Source of the DNA: Alitta virens
Taxonomy: Eukaryota; Annelida; Polychaeta; Phyllodocida; Nereididae
Direction: 5' to 3'
Length of the DNA stretch: 64,000 nucleotides
NCBI GenBank assembly: GCA_932294295.1
Contig: OW028584.1
Span: 23,906,638 to 23,970,637 of the forward strand
The notes beneath the pieces are model-generated. The model saw only the letters and a list, made by a program, of their open reading frames with translations, was not told the origin of the DNA and did no database searches. Each line of letters starts with the position of its first letter. The first letter of the stretch is position 1. A program made the position numbers and the translations under genes. Shown piece after piece: positions 25,203 through 37,335 of the stretch.

Positions 25203-28200
25203 AACCATAATGAGTGAATTAATAGTTATTCTGTTGCCATATCAAAAGATCGGATTGGAATTGTTTCTCAGAATATCATGAAGGTGCAACATATCAGAGC
25301 CGCTCTTGCCTATTTGTTGAATGCTGTATCAATAATATGAAGTGCAATAATCGGCATGTAGATTTTTAGATGGCAACTTATCCGATCTGCTAAATTAACA
25401 GTTATTTCATTGGGTTTCAAACATTCCACGCTGCCAAAAGCTGTGTATGTAGAGACGTAGAGATGTATACAGTGTATTTTGAGACGTATACATTGTATTG
25501 GGCATCAAATCCTCAACTTAAATTCAGACTTCGATGGAACATCTGTATTTCAAGAGTTTCCTGCTATTTTTAGATTTCATGTCAGACACTATTATGGGGG
25601 TTATGCAGTAATTTATAAACCCAATAGATAATTCAATAGAAATAATGGGGAACCTTCGTTGCATGGTAAAACTGATGGCCTTTGACCTACAGAAAACTCA
25701 ATTACAGCATGACCTTTTTCTGTACAAGAGGAAGAATGGACCTAACTTAATAAAGGTCTAATAACAGGGCCTATAATTTTCACTTAATTACCCTGTAGCT
25801 GTCAGGTAGACCCTCTGTTACAGTGACAGGTCAATAATAGAGTCGTGTTTAAAACTGTACTACACAGACAAAAAAAGTGGATTCCTTTTGGGGTGAAGGA
25901 ATGTCCAGTTCACACAGACGACGCCAGAGGGCAGTAGGTGTAAGACTGACGGCGCATGCGCATTGGGGTAAATAACACCCCCATCAAAATATAAGTTTTG
26001 AATTGGCAATTGTTGGCATTATGCTATGAGGTTTTACTAAAAAACTATAATGATTGTATTATATGGATTTTAAACTCTGAATTAGTGTAAGAAATGAAGG
26101 CTCTATTTGCTTGATTTCATAAAATTCGTCAGTTAAAGCATGAAAAAAGGTGTTTGCTGAATTACATTGCCTGAGTCACAAACATTACACCCCAGCCAAG
26201 TGTTTCAATTATATTACCTTCAATATGTTAGGTAAGAGAGTGTGTTGATTATCATTAAATATCACCCATATCACAGGGGAACAAATATTTTAGTTCACAA
26301 TGACGAATTTGTGTCCCCTGTACTTTACATAATTATTAATATAGACAGAAGAAAACTATCCAGGTGAAACAAACCTTGAAATTACTACTTCGTTATTGGA
26401 ACCTAATACTTAGATACAACTGCTCTTGGCTATAACAACATATGCCAGGCAGAGACAAATTCGAGCACACACAACAACAGTATAATAACAAGCTTGGATG
26501 GGTCTAAAATTCACAGAAAAATTGCAAAATATCTCCACAGAATCACAAAACAAACTACATAGAATAACACATGCCTCCCATTTTACCTTGAAGTCATTGT
26601 GTAATTAAGCAACTGGAGCTATGAAAATTGCTCTAATGGCTTTATACTGTAAGGCAGAGGGTTGAAACTGATACATTAAACACCCATCAGCTGTCCTGCC
26701 CCTAGTGAGTGATCAGGAACCCCTTTGATGTATGGGCAACTGATCCTGCCCCAAAACCTAGAATTTACTTGTCACTTGAGGGGGAAATGGAGAGAGCTGA
26801 TTGATTTGGGGATAATTCGTTCCTACCATTGGTTTCTATCAAACATTTCAGTGTAACACAAATTATATATTTGTGGAAATGCAATAGAATGCTTTTGAAG
26901 CAGAAGATTAATTTATATTACCACCAGACCTTAATTATTATAACCATATATGTATTTTCCCCATGACAAATCACCTCTTTGCAAATACATAAAATCACAT
27001 GTTTATCTACACCGAGTACATACTTCTATTATCCAATAATAAAATGCAAACTGTAGGCACATAATTTCAGCAATTTTGTCCTGCCCCTTCCCATGAACTT
27101 TGGCATACAGGAGTTAATTTCATATCACAAGCCTGTCATTTGGAGATCCAGCACCTGAAGCAATTCCTTTATTTGAAGTCAGAGCTTTTGAAAAATGCAT
27201 ATTCAATGGGGGCCAGGGTCCCCTTGGGGTCACAGGTAGCTGTTAGAGGCTGACAGATGATCAATCTTGCATCTGTTACCCTCTTATTTACGTCATTTAT
27301 ATTTTACCCCACTCAGATTTTTCACTGATGAGGTACCACAAAGAACTGCCACACGTTTAAAAATCACAGCCTCAAGGCACTATTCTTTCCCCCAAAATCT
27401 TTTTACCCATTTTAAATCGTTTTTTACTGACATCTTTTTTTTCTCAAAGTTTTACAAAATACTGACCTTACAGTAATGCATTATATGCTACAACTTTTAT
27501 CTTTTAAGTTTGGTTTCTTTTGGATAGCATCACTTGCATGGGAGTATTTATTGGTTTTCTTTATTAATACTGCTAAAATACCTTATTTTTGGGGACTCTT
27601 GTTGCCTAATTATAGCCTTAAATTAAGTAAACTATCAACAGGTCTAACGTGCTACTAGACTTCAGTTGGCCAACAACCTTGGTCACTTCTGAACCCTTTC
27701 TGCAATGGTCACCCCTTTGAGTGGACTCTTTGACCAATCAGATCACATAGACCTATCCCATCACCCCATTGGTACACGTTTCCCCTTTTACCCCTCCCCC
27801 ATTTTTATGCAAATGCCCTTTTTACGTCTCTTTGGGGTTGAATATTCATTAAGTATTAGTCTTGGGGTTACTCAAATTACCCACCACACTTCACGCCCCA
27901 CTGGAGAGTGAGAAACGTGTCTTGTCACCCTGAAGTTTCAACTACCTAAACCGCACCAGGTTCATGGGTAAAACAAATAAATGTAGTTTTTTCTTATTAA
28001 ATCCCTGTAATAAATACATGGTATTAAAAAAATTGTTTTATTAAATCACTGTCAAATACATGTTATTAAAAAAAAGTATTAAGACAAATGCAGAGAAAAT
28101 TTAACTGATTTTTTTTCTCCTCAAATCTACACTCACAGTATTAGCCGAGCTACCATTTTTTATTACTCCAACATATACTTATAAAACATTCAATAACCTC

Positions 28201-29436
28201 ATGTCAAATAAGTGGACATTTTCATGCATTTATAATCTAATATTTTGTCCACAAACACCCTATGCTATGCCTTTCCACGCTAAATCTGACCGATACACAA
28301 TATTATTTTCCAGTATATACACATATATTTATATTTCCTTTTAAACCTGCATATTTCCAGGTGGCATAAAGGAAAGAAATATATCGTTGTAATGTGTGAA
28401 ATGCAGGCTCTAGGTATACTTATATGACACTTTCCTGTTATGAGTTTATGTATAGTATAGTTGGTATTTGTTAGAAATTAAAATTTTCACTGAAAAAATA
28501 TCACACTGATGTTAGCACTATTAAAAAAAAAATCATCCATCTTTCTCAAGAAGTGACACTGTCAGGTCTTGGACCAATTCATCACTTCTGCCTCAGCAGC
28601 AGAGACATCAACAGAGGTTGGGAGAGCATCACAATCCAGAGTTATCTCGAGCAATTAGTCAAGTCCTGTCCAATTGCTTCTAGCATCTGCTATTGATGTT
28701 GAAATAAAAGCCATGCTCCATCCCTGCCTGTTTTCACCACTAATTGTCCCAGGTATCCAGGCTGATTCAGCTCTCTGTGATTAAGGAATCTGATGTTATC
28801 CACTAAGCTGTGTTCACTGCATGGTTTTAGCTGCTGTTAGCCAATATCTGAACAATTCTCTGTGTAATTTATCAAGAGGAATTGTGGAGTCATAACAAAG
28901 CACTTTTCATTTTCCCCCACCATGTTCCAAGGGCGAACATTCCTCCGAGCGACACCATGACCTTTGACCTCACTTAGAAGTGTCTCAGGAAAGATGCATC
29001 GCCTGTCCATTTTGCCATATATTATTTATGAAAACGGCACCCTGAGTAACCCCCATTTATTTATATCAGAGAGGGTGTGGCAGAAGTTCCAGGCAAAAAA
29101 TATTAGTGAAATGTCACTTAAATATGAATAAATCACAAGGTAACAAATATTTATTCCTATATCTCGTTACTCCTAATTTGTTACCCTCAATTTCCTTAAT
29201 TATGAAATATGACAATATGTCATCACAGATATAGGTTACGCCAGCCATAACTCAGAAGATCTGAGCATTATGTTATGTACGATATTTATGCTGATATAAT
29301 GTAATAAAAATCAGCAGAAATAAGATTCACCAAATTACCGATATATTGCAATGTCAAATCACCACATAATATGGTAACATGCTATTAATATCATAGTTAA
29401 TGTAAATAATTGGCATTGTCTGCAAACTACTGGTCT

Positions 29437-29676
29437 GAAGCTAATTAGTCAGTGGCAGACGTAATGATGGGATGATAAGTTGGAATTCTGAGCAATGTTC
29501 CATGTCTACTCCTTAGGTGGGAGACTTACTTGCCTTAGCACAGACACTGAGTACAAGGCACCACCTATAAATATATAAGACAGCCGAGATACTGGTCATG
29601 AAGAGTGCCTGGGCCAGAATTTGCACCCAGGACCTCTGGCAGAGCTGGCCAATAGAATGCCTGAGCTACATACTAT
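29437..29676 (-). mobile_element. tRNA-derived SINE, most complete copy
   Basis: Read on the minus strand, 29676-29604 looks like a degenerate tRNA: TAGCTCAG (A-box-like, 29668-29661) is followed some 35-45 bases later by GGTGCAAATTC (B-box-like, near 29627-29617). Downstream comes a non-tRNA body that ends in a segment (29490-29437) containing CCCATCATTACGTCTGCC. The same body segment recurs at least seven more times in the window, without the tRNA head, at different truncation points. A head with Pol III promoter boxes plus a shared body is the usual architecture of a SINE. The exact ends and target-site duplication were not resolved. Confidence 0.65.
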
Positions 29677-32408
29677 ACTAATACAATGATATAGGGGCAT
29701 AGAGAGCATGAAATGAAATGTACCAATAATTAAACTGCACATATTATATACCTTGCAAATACATTGTGTCCATTAGTCCATAAGTAAGAAAGCACATATT
29801 GTGATAAACATATATTTCTTAGAAGCTTTGGTAAATGGAATTATATGCATGATACACATTCTTCATAACTGCTAGAAGCTTTTAACAAATTGGGCAAACT
29901 GCACATTTGTGTAGAGTCTCCCAGCTTCTCTGCAAGAATTGTATTCAGCGATTCATCAATCACCCTAATTCTTGTGTGCATAAAATGATGGATGGGCCAC
30001 TAAGTCACAAAGCAACCTCCATCTGTTATTCTCGGCTTATGGGCTTTCCCTCTATTATGACGTCACAATGCTTAATTTTATAGAATACCGTTTTTGTGCC
30101 ATTGATATGTAGCTGTAATATAATTTTGGGATATCTGCATAAATTGTGCATATTCCAATATGGTGTTTAATTGTCATTCTTAAAGCTGAAATATATAATC
30201 AAAATTGTGTATTTTCAATGCAAGTGTCATAATTAGTGACCCAATTTGCACATATCACTCGAATACATGTCAAGTTCTATTTTTAGAACCCTACACGTGA
30301 TGACAGCTTATTTATCACTGGTGTCAAATTACACTTGTGTCATGACAAAATGCTTTGAGGCAGCCCTAGATGGATTTTGAGGGGGGAAACGAATCGTTGC
30401 CATGGGACCCTGACAGACATTTTATCAAAAAACCACCCCATAACGTGACACGTGCTTTTGGCAGCCATCTTGATAGCCTCGTTACGGCTTGCTCACTAGA
30501 GGGCGTCTCGCCTCTGGGGGCTTCTATAACGAACAATAGTTTGGGGTGATTGATAACAAAAACATTACATAAATCTTTTTTCCCTACCCCAAAAGGAGAA
30601 ATTTCTGTAGACTGGTTTCTCTTGGTTGTTTCTTGAACGACAGAGTGATAGTTGAAGAATGTCTTTATGGGCCCATAGACTGACACCTTGATTGCTCAGC
30701 CAAGTACAATGACTTCTGTGGCTCAGACTCCTCTCCCTTGGAAACGATATTTTAATAGCAGGGAATTTATTTTCAAATAATTGCTGCCCTTCTGTTGCGT
30801 CACATTCCTTTACCCCCATCTCGACTCTTTGTTTGCTTCGGAAACTGCTTTCTAAGAAGTACCATTAGGCCTACATGTTTATTTACTGTTTTTGCCACTC
30901 CATAAATATCACTCATATGAGAATATTGTCGTCTTTTTTTTTTATCTCAATCTACCATTCAATTTCACTGTGTCAGAAACTGTCCATTTATTCATATAAT
31001 AGAACAACATTTACGACAATTTCTGTTAGCCGTACACAATTTTTCATTGTATTTCATATTTTCTTTATGAATACTATAACTAATACGCCCTTATTCACAT
31101 GGTAATAACGTATTCTATTATATCATATTCTATTCTAAATTATTACCAACTGATTGTTATATACAACCCTAAATTCATATCCATTAATATGTCACATTTT
31201 CTCACATTCTTTTTCTTCTTTACAGATTTGCACTGAATGCCCTAATAGGGTCTTAAGGGAGGAACTATCTGCATGAAGAGGAGTCCTTTTTGGCCTATTC
31301 AGAACATGGCCTCATCACCCATGCTTCACCACGTCTTAGGAGATGCTCTTAGCGAGAAAAAAGGGCCTAGGGATCCAACATGATCAAGGGCCTAAGTGCA
31401 CTCTGTGATGACATGCACACCTAATCACTGCGCAAGGATATATGCGCGTGCGGGACTACTTTGGTGACGTCATAAATGCACTCTGCACTCCAGGGATACA
31501 GAATGAGTGCCCGCGCAGAAAATATTCCTATTAAAGGATTCTGGATACAAGCGTCTGTGTTGCTTAGGCAACTGATTGATGATTCATTAAGTCATGACAG
31601 AAATAGGAATTATATGGTACAAACGTTAATTTTTTAAAATCTGATTAATTGGTAAAAATTACAATAAATTTACAATTAATTTTGAAGAAATGTGTGTGTC
31701 TATTGTCATTATATCTTAATTTCAATATATCCATTACATCCCAATATTATTATTATTATTATTTTTAATAATCCATTTATAAGATTTGGCTGTTATTCTA
31801 TACTTTTTATCCATTTTGGTCTTCTTGTATGAAATATCATTTTTATTGTTAAATTACATAATTATCAAGTAAAGGACATATATATATATATTGCACTATT
31901 CTTTTGCAACTGGTATACCCCCCAAATAATTATGTATAGCTACGCCCAAGGAGCAGCATTAAGGAACCTCTGCAGAAATGGAATGAAAGCCCCCTCCCCC
32001 CTTCTTCTTTGACCAGTGTCCATGGGGACGAGCCTTATCAGGATTGGGCCTAAACAGCCATGACTTGTTAATGTCAATGTGCCAATAACCCACGTGACGC
32101 CGTAAACCAATTGATATTAGCAATGTCGTAAAATGCGTGATGTCGCAAAATCCCTGAAATGCATTCTGATCAATGTTATCCAGGATGTGATTAGAAATAT
32201 TTCCAAGAAGTAAATGAACCTGTTCACATATCAGGATAATCAAACAGGAAATTTAATTTGCTATTTAATTAAAACGCTGTAATGACATAGTTTAATTCAC
32301 CAGTAAACATTTTGTAAACAGCATGTAAACATACTGAAATAAGTCAAATAATTAAAATGTCCGTTTAACATACCAAAATATTGTTGCCTGTATTTCAATC
32401 GTTTCTTT

Positions 32409-32426
32409 GGGGGGGGGGGGGGGGGG
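32409..32426. repeat. 18-base G run in the Hox intron
   Basis: Uninterrupted G tract; C-rich on the transcribed sense of the Hox gene. Confidence 0.9.
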
Positions 32427-33179
32427 CATATACATTTTTTATTAATATGTAATTAAATCCAATCTATGTTATATATTTAATAATTTATTGTAAAAGTACA
32501 CGTTAATTTTATTAGTTTACACTCACCAAAAATATGATTTTTTGTTTTTGTTTAAACAATGTATTAACATTTTGAGTAAGATTTATTAAAGCAGTGAATT
32601 ATGATATTTCAACCCCACAAATCATTTTTAATATTATGAAGTGTGGTGCTTTATCACAAAAAACCAACACTTAAAGCCTGTCAAATGCATATTCATAACA
32701 TGTCTCTTGTCTTAATACAAGGAATCTGCCATTTTGACCCAGATTTTCATATTTCAAATTTACGCCATCCATCTTAATATTTTCTCGCGTCAAGACGTCA
32801 TATAACGCTTATGATATATGACGTAAAAATGTAGATATTTCTGTGGCTTTCTGGGAGTCAATATGTTGTAAAACATTAAAGTTATAAGGAGAACACTGGA
32901 ATATTGACACACTACTGATAATATAGTGCTCGGGTTTTCCAGAATGTCCAGATAAAAATAACTTTAGGAAAATTCCCAATGTTTACATAGATATTGACAT
33001 TATGGAATATAAAAAAGAAGCGAAAATATAGGTGACTTACTTGCGATGAAATCGTGGTTAATGTGCTTAAAGCAAGGATTGAAAAAAGTAAAAAAAAAAA
33101 TGGAAAAGAAAAATAAAATATGTCGAGCACGGGACACTGATTAATAACATTCACGGTGCTAAATTTAGCACGAGCTATT

Positions 33180-33790
33180 TAGAGGACACAACAAGGAATA
33201 ATTGCTTAATAACCCCTGCAATTTACCCTCTAAGCTCTTGTGGTGTGGGGTGGTGTTTCTACAGCATTTATGAGGTGTTTTTTATCACCTTTTTTTACCA
33301 GTCGTTTCAGCTGCACTGCGGTGGTGTTGAGTTATTACAGAGCGGGTCAAACCGGCCACTAAAATCACCTCCGTTCATTAAGAGCCACTGGTTATGGGGG
33401 TGAAAATGTGTGCCCTGATCTTTATCTAATGACGCAACTTCATTACCCGGCCATGAAAATCACTTTTTGTTGCTCCACTTTAGCTGAAATTTATTAGTTT
33501 CCATCCGGGAGTGTTGCAGTTTTTTTTCCCTCTCTCTCCTCTAGCCTATAAAATGGAATAGGCGAGACAGGCTAGACTATGGAGTACTTTGCTACAGAGC
33601 AATTGTATCAGAGGATTGTACCATAGAAGATGGAGATTTCGTACATTTTTGGAGTGTATTATAACAATTTTAGGCAACAGTAAGTACAGAAATGCATGAT
33701 TAAAATTGTATGAATGTTTGGACTTCAGACAGCTGGGGCCGGCAACTTTGAGAAAGAATTTTTTGAAAGTGGGTCGGCGAAAACTTCAGT
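33180..33790 (+). promoter_or_regulatory. Candidate intronic promoter or enhancer on the antisense strand
   Basis: A high-complexity stretch, unlike the AT-rich surroundings. It includes TATAAAA at 33547-33553 in CTAGCCTATAAAATGG, and a consensus splice donor GTAAGTAC at 33680 about 100 bases after the expected start. The order TATA, short leader, donor would fit a first non-coding exon transcribed opposite to the Hox gene. There is no clear initiator, and no downstream exon was identified. Confidence 0.25.
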
Positions 33791-33791
33791 G

Positions 33792-35014
33792 AAAATGGCT
33801 GTCAAAGCGGGCAAAATGAGCTTTTAAGAGTCGAGCTAGCTGCTGTAAATCAAAAGTAAACAATGACAAGGGTATGGCGCCCAACTTTTTGCACAGTGTT
33901 GAAGCCGAGTGGTTTCCTTGTCATAAAATTCAAGCTGACTGGGCGCCGAAGGCTGGCGTGCAGTTGTGCTCCCAATTGTAAGATGGCGGGAGCAGGGAGT
34001 TTGGAAAGCAGACGATCTCCATTTAAGTTTGAATAAAGTCATATCTCCGATCTATCCTTTAAAACGTGTTCTAAGCAACCTCTATTGAATGAATTATCTG
34101 AATTAAATAGCTCGGGAAGTTTGGGAGATAAAAGACGGAGACTTGCATTGTTTATGAAGATTGATCAAATCCGGCAGCAAAAATGGCGATGGGCTGGAAC
34201 AGCCTGAGACTGCAGATTTCTATTTCTTTGGTCCGGCTCATCTAGAACGCCGCATCCTCCATCATTTGCCTGTCTCCTGGTTTCATCCAACTCTCATGGG
34301 TTCCTTTTTTTCTTCCACGAATGCTTCCATGATGGAGAAGCAGTTGTTTCGTAGCCCTTATATTAGCCCCCTTTGCATCCGTGCCAACAGAAATATGACA
34401 GACACAAACTGCACCCCTCCTCACATTTAATACTTCCCAAGCCCCCATCCATCTTGTGTGCATCACAAACATATGTGTACTTACACATGCACTAGACTAC
34501 ATTTAAATGTCATAAGATATATTGCCATAGAAACACCCAGCTATTTGACAACAAAGCATGGTTCATTAAATATCAGAATTGAACGCAATAATTAATTTAA
34601 GATACCAATTTAACATTTTAATGATTTTGGACGAATACATGATAAGTATATGATTAGGGTACGTTTCATTCTGAGAAATGTATACAAAATATATATTATT
34701 GATAAAGCCATACAAATAAGAAAAATATCTGGATCATATCTTCAGCCTGAACTCAAACAATTGGCAGCGGTGTAAGCATGGTATATATAATAAGTAAACA
34801 ATAAGTTATACAGGGTGTCAGTTCAGGTTGATACCAGTAAACTACTGTGACACCATCCATCATATTTTCTGTATAAACCACACTGATAAGCCTCCAACGA
34901 TTTAAGCAGAGGAGTGAGAAAGAAAAAATTGACGGCAGCAGTTGGTTGTCACTTTGTGCTGACAAAGTATATTCAGTGGTGCTGCAGCAAGGCTGAGCAA
35001 CCAGCTGCCATTTT
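33792..35014. promoter_or_regulatory. Group of YY1/Pho-type motifs in the intron
   Basis: AAAATGGC (33792), AAGATGGCGG (33980), AAAATGGCGA (34180) and GCCATTTT (35007) all contain the ATGGC/GCCAT core bound by YY1 and its fly homologue Pho. Pho sites mark Polycomb response elements in insect Hox clusters; whether they do so here is speculation. The region holds no supported ORF. Confidence 0.25.
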
Positions 35015-36063
35015 GAACTCTGGATGATTTTTCCTACTTTGGGGTAACAGAGCAGCGTCATCAGTCACCAGGGTGTGACAGGAAGCGGGATTTGGGGCGA
35101 GCAACTTTGAAAGGTCCCCATAAAGCTTTTGACAGGAAAGGTGTGAGGCAAACAAGCCACTTTAATGTGCTTACAAGAGCCGACATCACAAGTGCCAATG
35201 GATACTTTGACTGGTACAGGAACACCTCCTTGCAAGCTAATTGACGGGTCCACTGACACCATTATTGCATTATTGTCCTAGTCACGTGATTTATATTGTT
35301 CTAATGTGTCCAGTGCCCTGTGTTTTTCGGAGGGTCATGTGACGTTTTCAAGTGACCAGTGGCTACTCGACTGTCCACTCTGAGGTCACAGAGGCCAGGT
35401 GTCTCTTTTTGTCAACAATGAATTATTTTTCTTTGTCTCTCTAGTTTGTCTGTGTTTCGTTTCCTTCTAATCTCTTTATATATATCATAACTTCTAAATT
35501 AATAATTATAACAAATGATCTAAATAATATATGGCCTATCTTACAGATTTGACACCATCTATATATGTGTATCTACACATTTATAAATGTTGGTTGGTGT
35601 TTAAAAGCACTTTTGTAATTCATTCAAATCTATTTCAAATTGTAACCTAGTTTTCTGTCAAAGTGACAGGTTTCCAGCACAAGTGTGAATTATGACACTG
35701 TGTAAATTAAAATTGAATCAAACAGCGAGCAGTTTGAATGATGAGCTCTGAAATGCACCAAGCTAACACAAATTAAATTGATGACATGTCAACTTTTTTT
35801 GTATCCCTTTTCGTTCAAACGTCCAACGCAACATTTGAGAATGAATTCAAAACAAAGTATTACAAAAGAGGGAAATTAAAATAACACAATGTAGGGCATA
35901 GGTCACATAATAATTATGATATGAATCACCAGATAAATTTGACAAAAACTTGCTTTTGACTCGACCTAACTAAATTAATGGCCATGAAATCATTTGCTGA
36001 CAATACTACAATAACGTGCATAATTGCTATGCAACAGGTGACAGGTAGATTGTCTTTTATCAT

Positions 36064-36165
36064 AATATGAGGCTTGGAGTCCACACCATGTTACACATTT
36101 ATTTACCTGGTGTGCACTCCAAGCAGCCTATCATATCATCATTACGTCTACCAGTTGGATTAAGA
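36064..36165 (+). mobile_element. SINE body fragment with a 17-bp inverted repeat
   Basis: The motif CATCATTACGTCTACCAG (36137-36154) is preceded by an inverted repeat: GCTTGGAGTCCACACCA (36072-36088) pairs with TGGTGTGCACTCCAAGC (36108-36124) with one mismatch. The left arm and the TTACACATTTA between the arms match sequence next to the copy at 44730. This may be two SINE copies head to head or an internal fold. Confidence 0.5.
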
Positions 36166-36192
36166 CATAGGCATTTCTCCAAACTGCAGGCA

Positions 36193-36242
36193 GCTCTCTT
36201 TCTATCAGTCTCTCTTTCTCTCTCTATCTCTCTCTCCCTCTC
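36193..36242. repeat. TC-rich microsatellite
   Basis: Imperfect TC/TTTC run just after a SINE fragment. Confidence 0.8.
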
Positions 36243-37335
36243 TGCTGCTGCAGTAACACTCTGCAGGTCTCACAGGTGCAGAAAGCAGTTACTGCAGTCC
36301 CCTGTGACAGGCCTAAGTGTTGCTCCAATTTGGAGAGACCTGTTCCCTTTGGCTTTCATGGTAGGCTTCACTACCGCCAAACATGGTTCACTAATTTACT
36401 AGTGTATGTCATCAAGCTAGACAGTTCTATATGCTCTATATCTGATCCAAGAAATAGCCAGGAAAGCAAGGAAAACACCTCACCAATTAGAGCTAAAAAT
36501 AGATCACGTTTTGCACAGTATATTGAGATACTGAATATTATACGTCAAACCATCTCGTCTCCATGCATGGTCAAACGCTGTCAGAGATTTTGTAAAATTG
36601 TTTTGACAACTTCAATGCACTTTAAATATGTACTTATTTTAGGAATAACAAAAACAAAAAACTTCTAGTCTTTAAATAAATAAATAATGGTCTAATAACA
36701 GCAGTGACAATGTTTTTGGGCATTTTATAAAAAAAACATAAATAACTGTTTCAGTTATAGACAAATTTACACCATTTCATTACTTTATTTCCAAGTAGCC
36801 TTTACAAAATCTGGTACAGCTGTAAAATGAGGGCTCCAGAGTCATTCTATTGTATTGATTGATATTTCGAGGGTAGCTGCAGCACCCTATAGGTCGATCC
36901 CAAATGTGATGCTGCTAGGATCCAAGACTGATTGCTTTTTGTGATGGATCTAGCTGTTGGATAGAGATGCGGATGCACAAATGATGAGGGTCCTGCAGCA
37001 GGGAGAAATGATGGATAGGACAGGGAGATAGGGACGGGTGCGAGCGGTCAGTCTCTTGACCATCGGTCATCCTGTCCACTCGGCGTCTCTCTAACTCTAT
37101 GCCCTGTCCACCTAATGTCCGTCATGGGATTTTGACCACATATATTGACCATAGTAGTGTTTATATAAATCATACAGCAGTCGGTGGTCAAAATGATGGC
37201 CAAGCAGAACTATGATAAGAGGTAGTCATGTTATAGATTGTACCTTTCGACCTGTTTATGTCAAATATAAACATGCTAATAACAAAAATAGTTTATAACC
37301 TAAAATGAGGTCATTGCCTATCTATTTCATAATAA

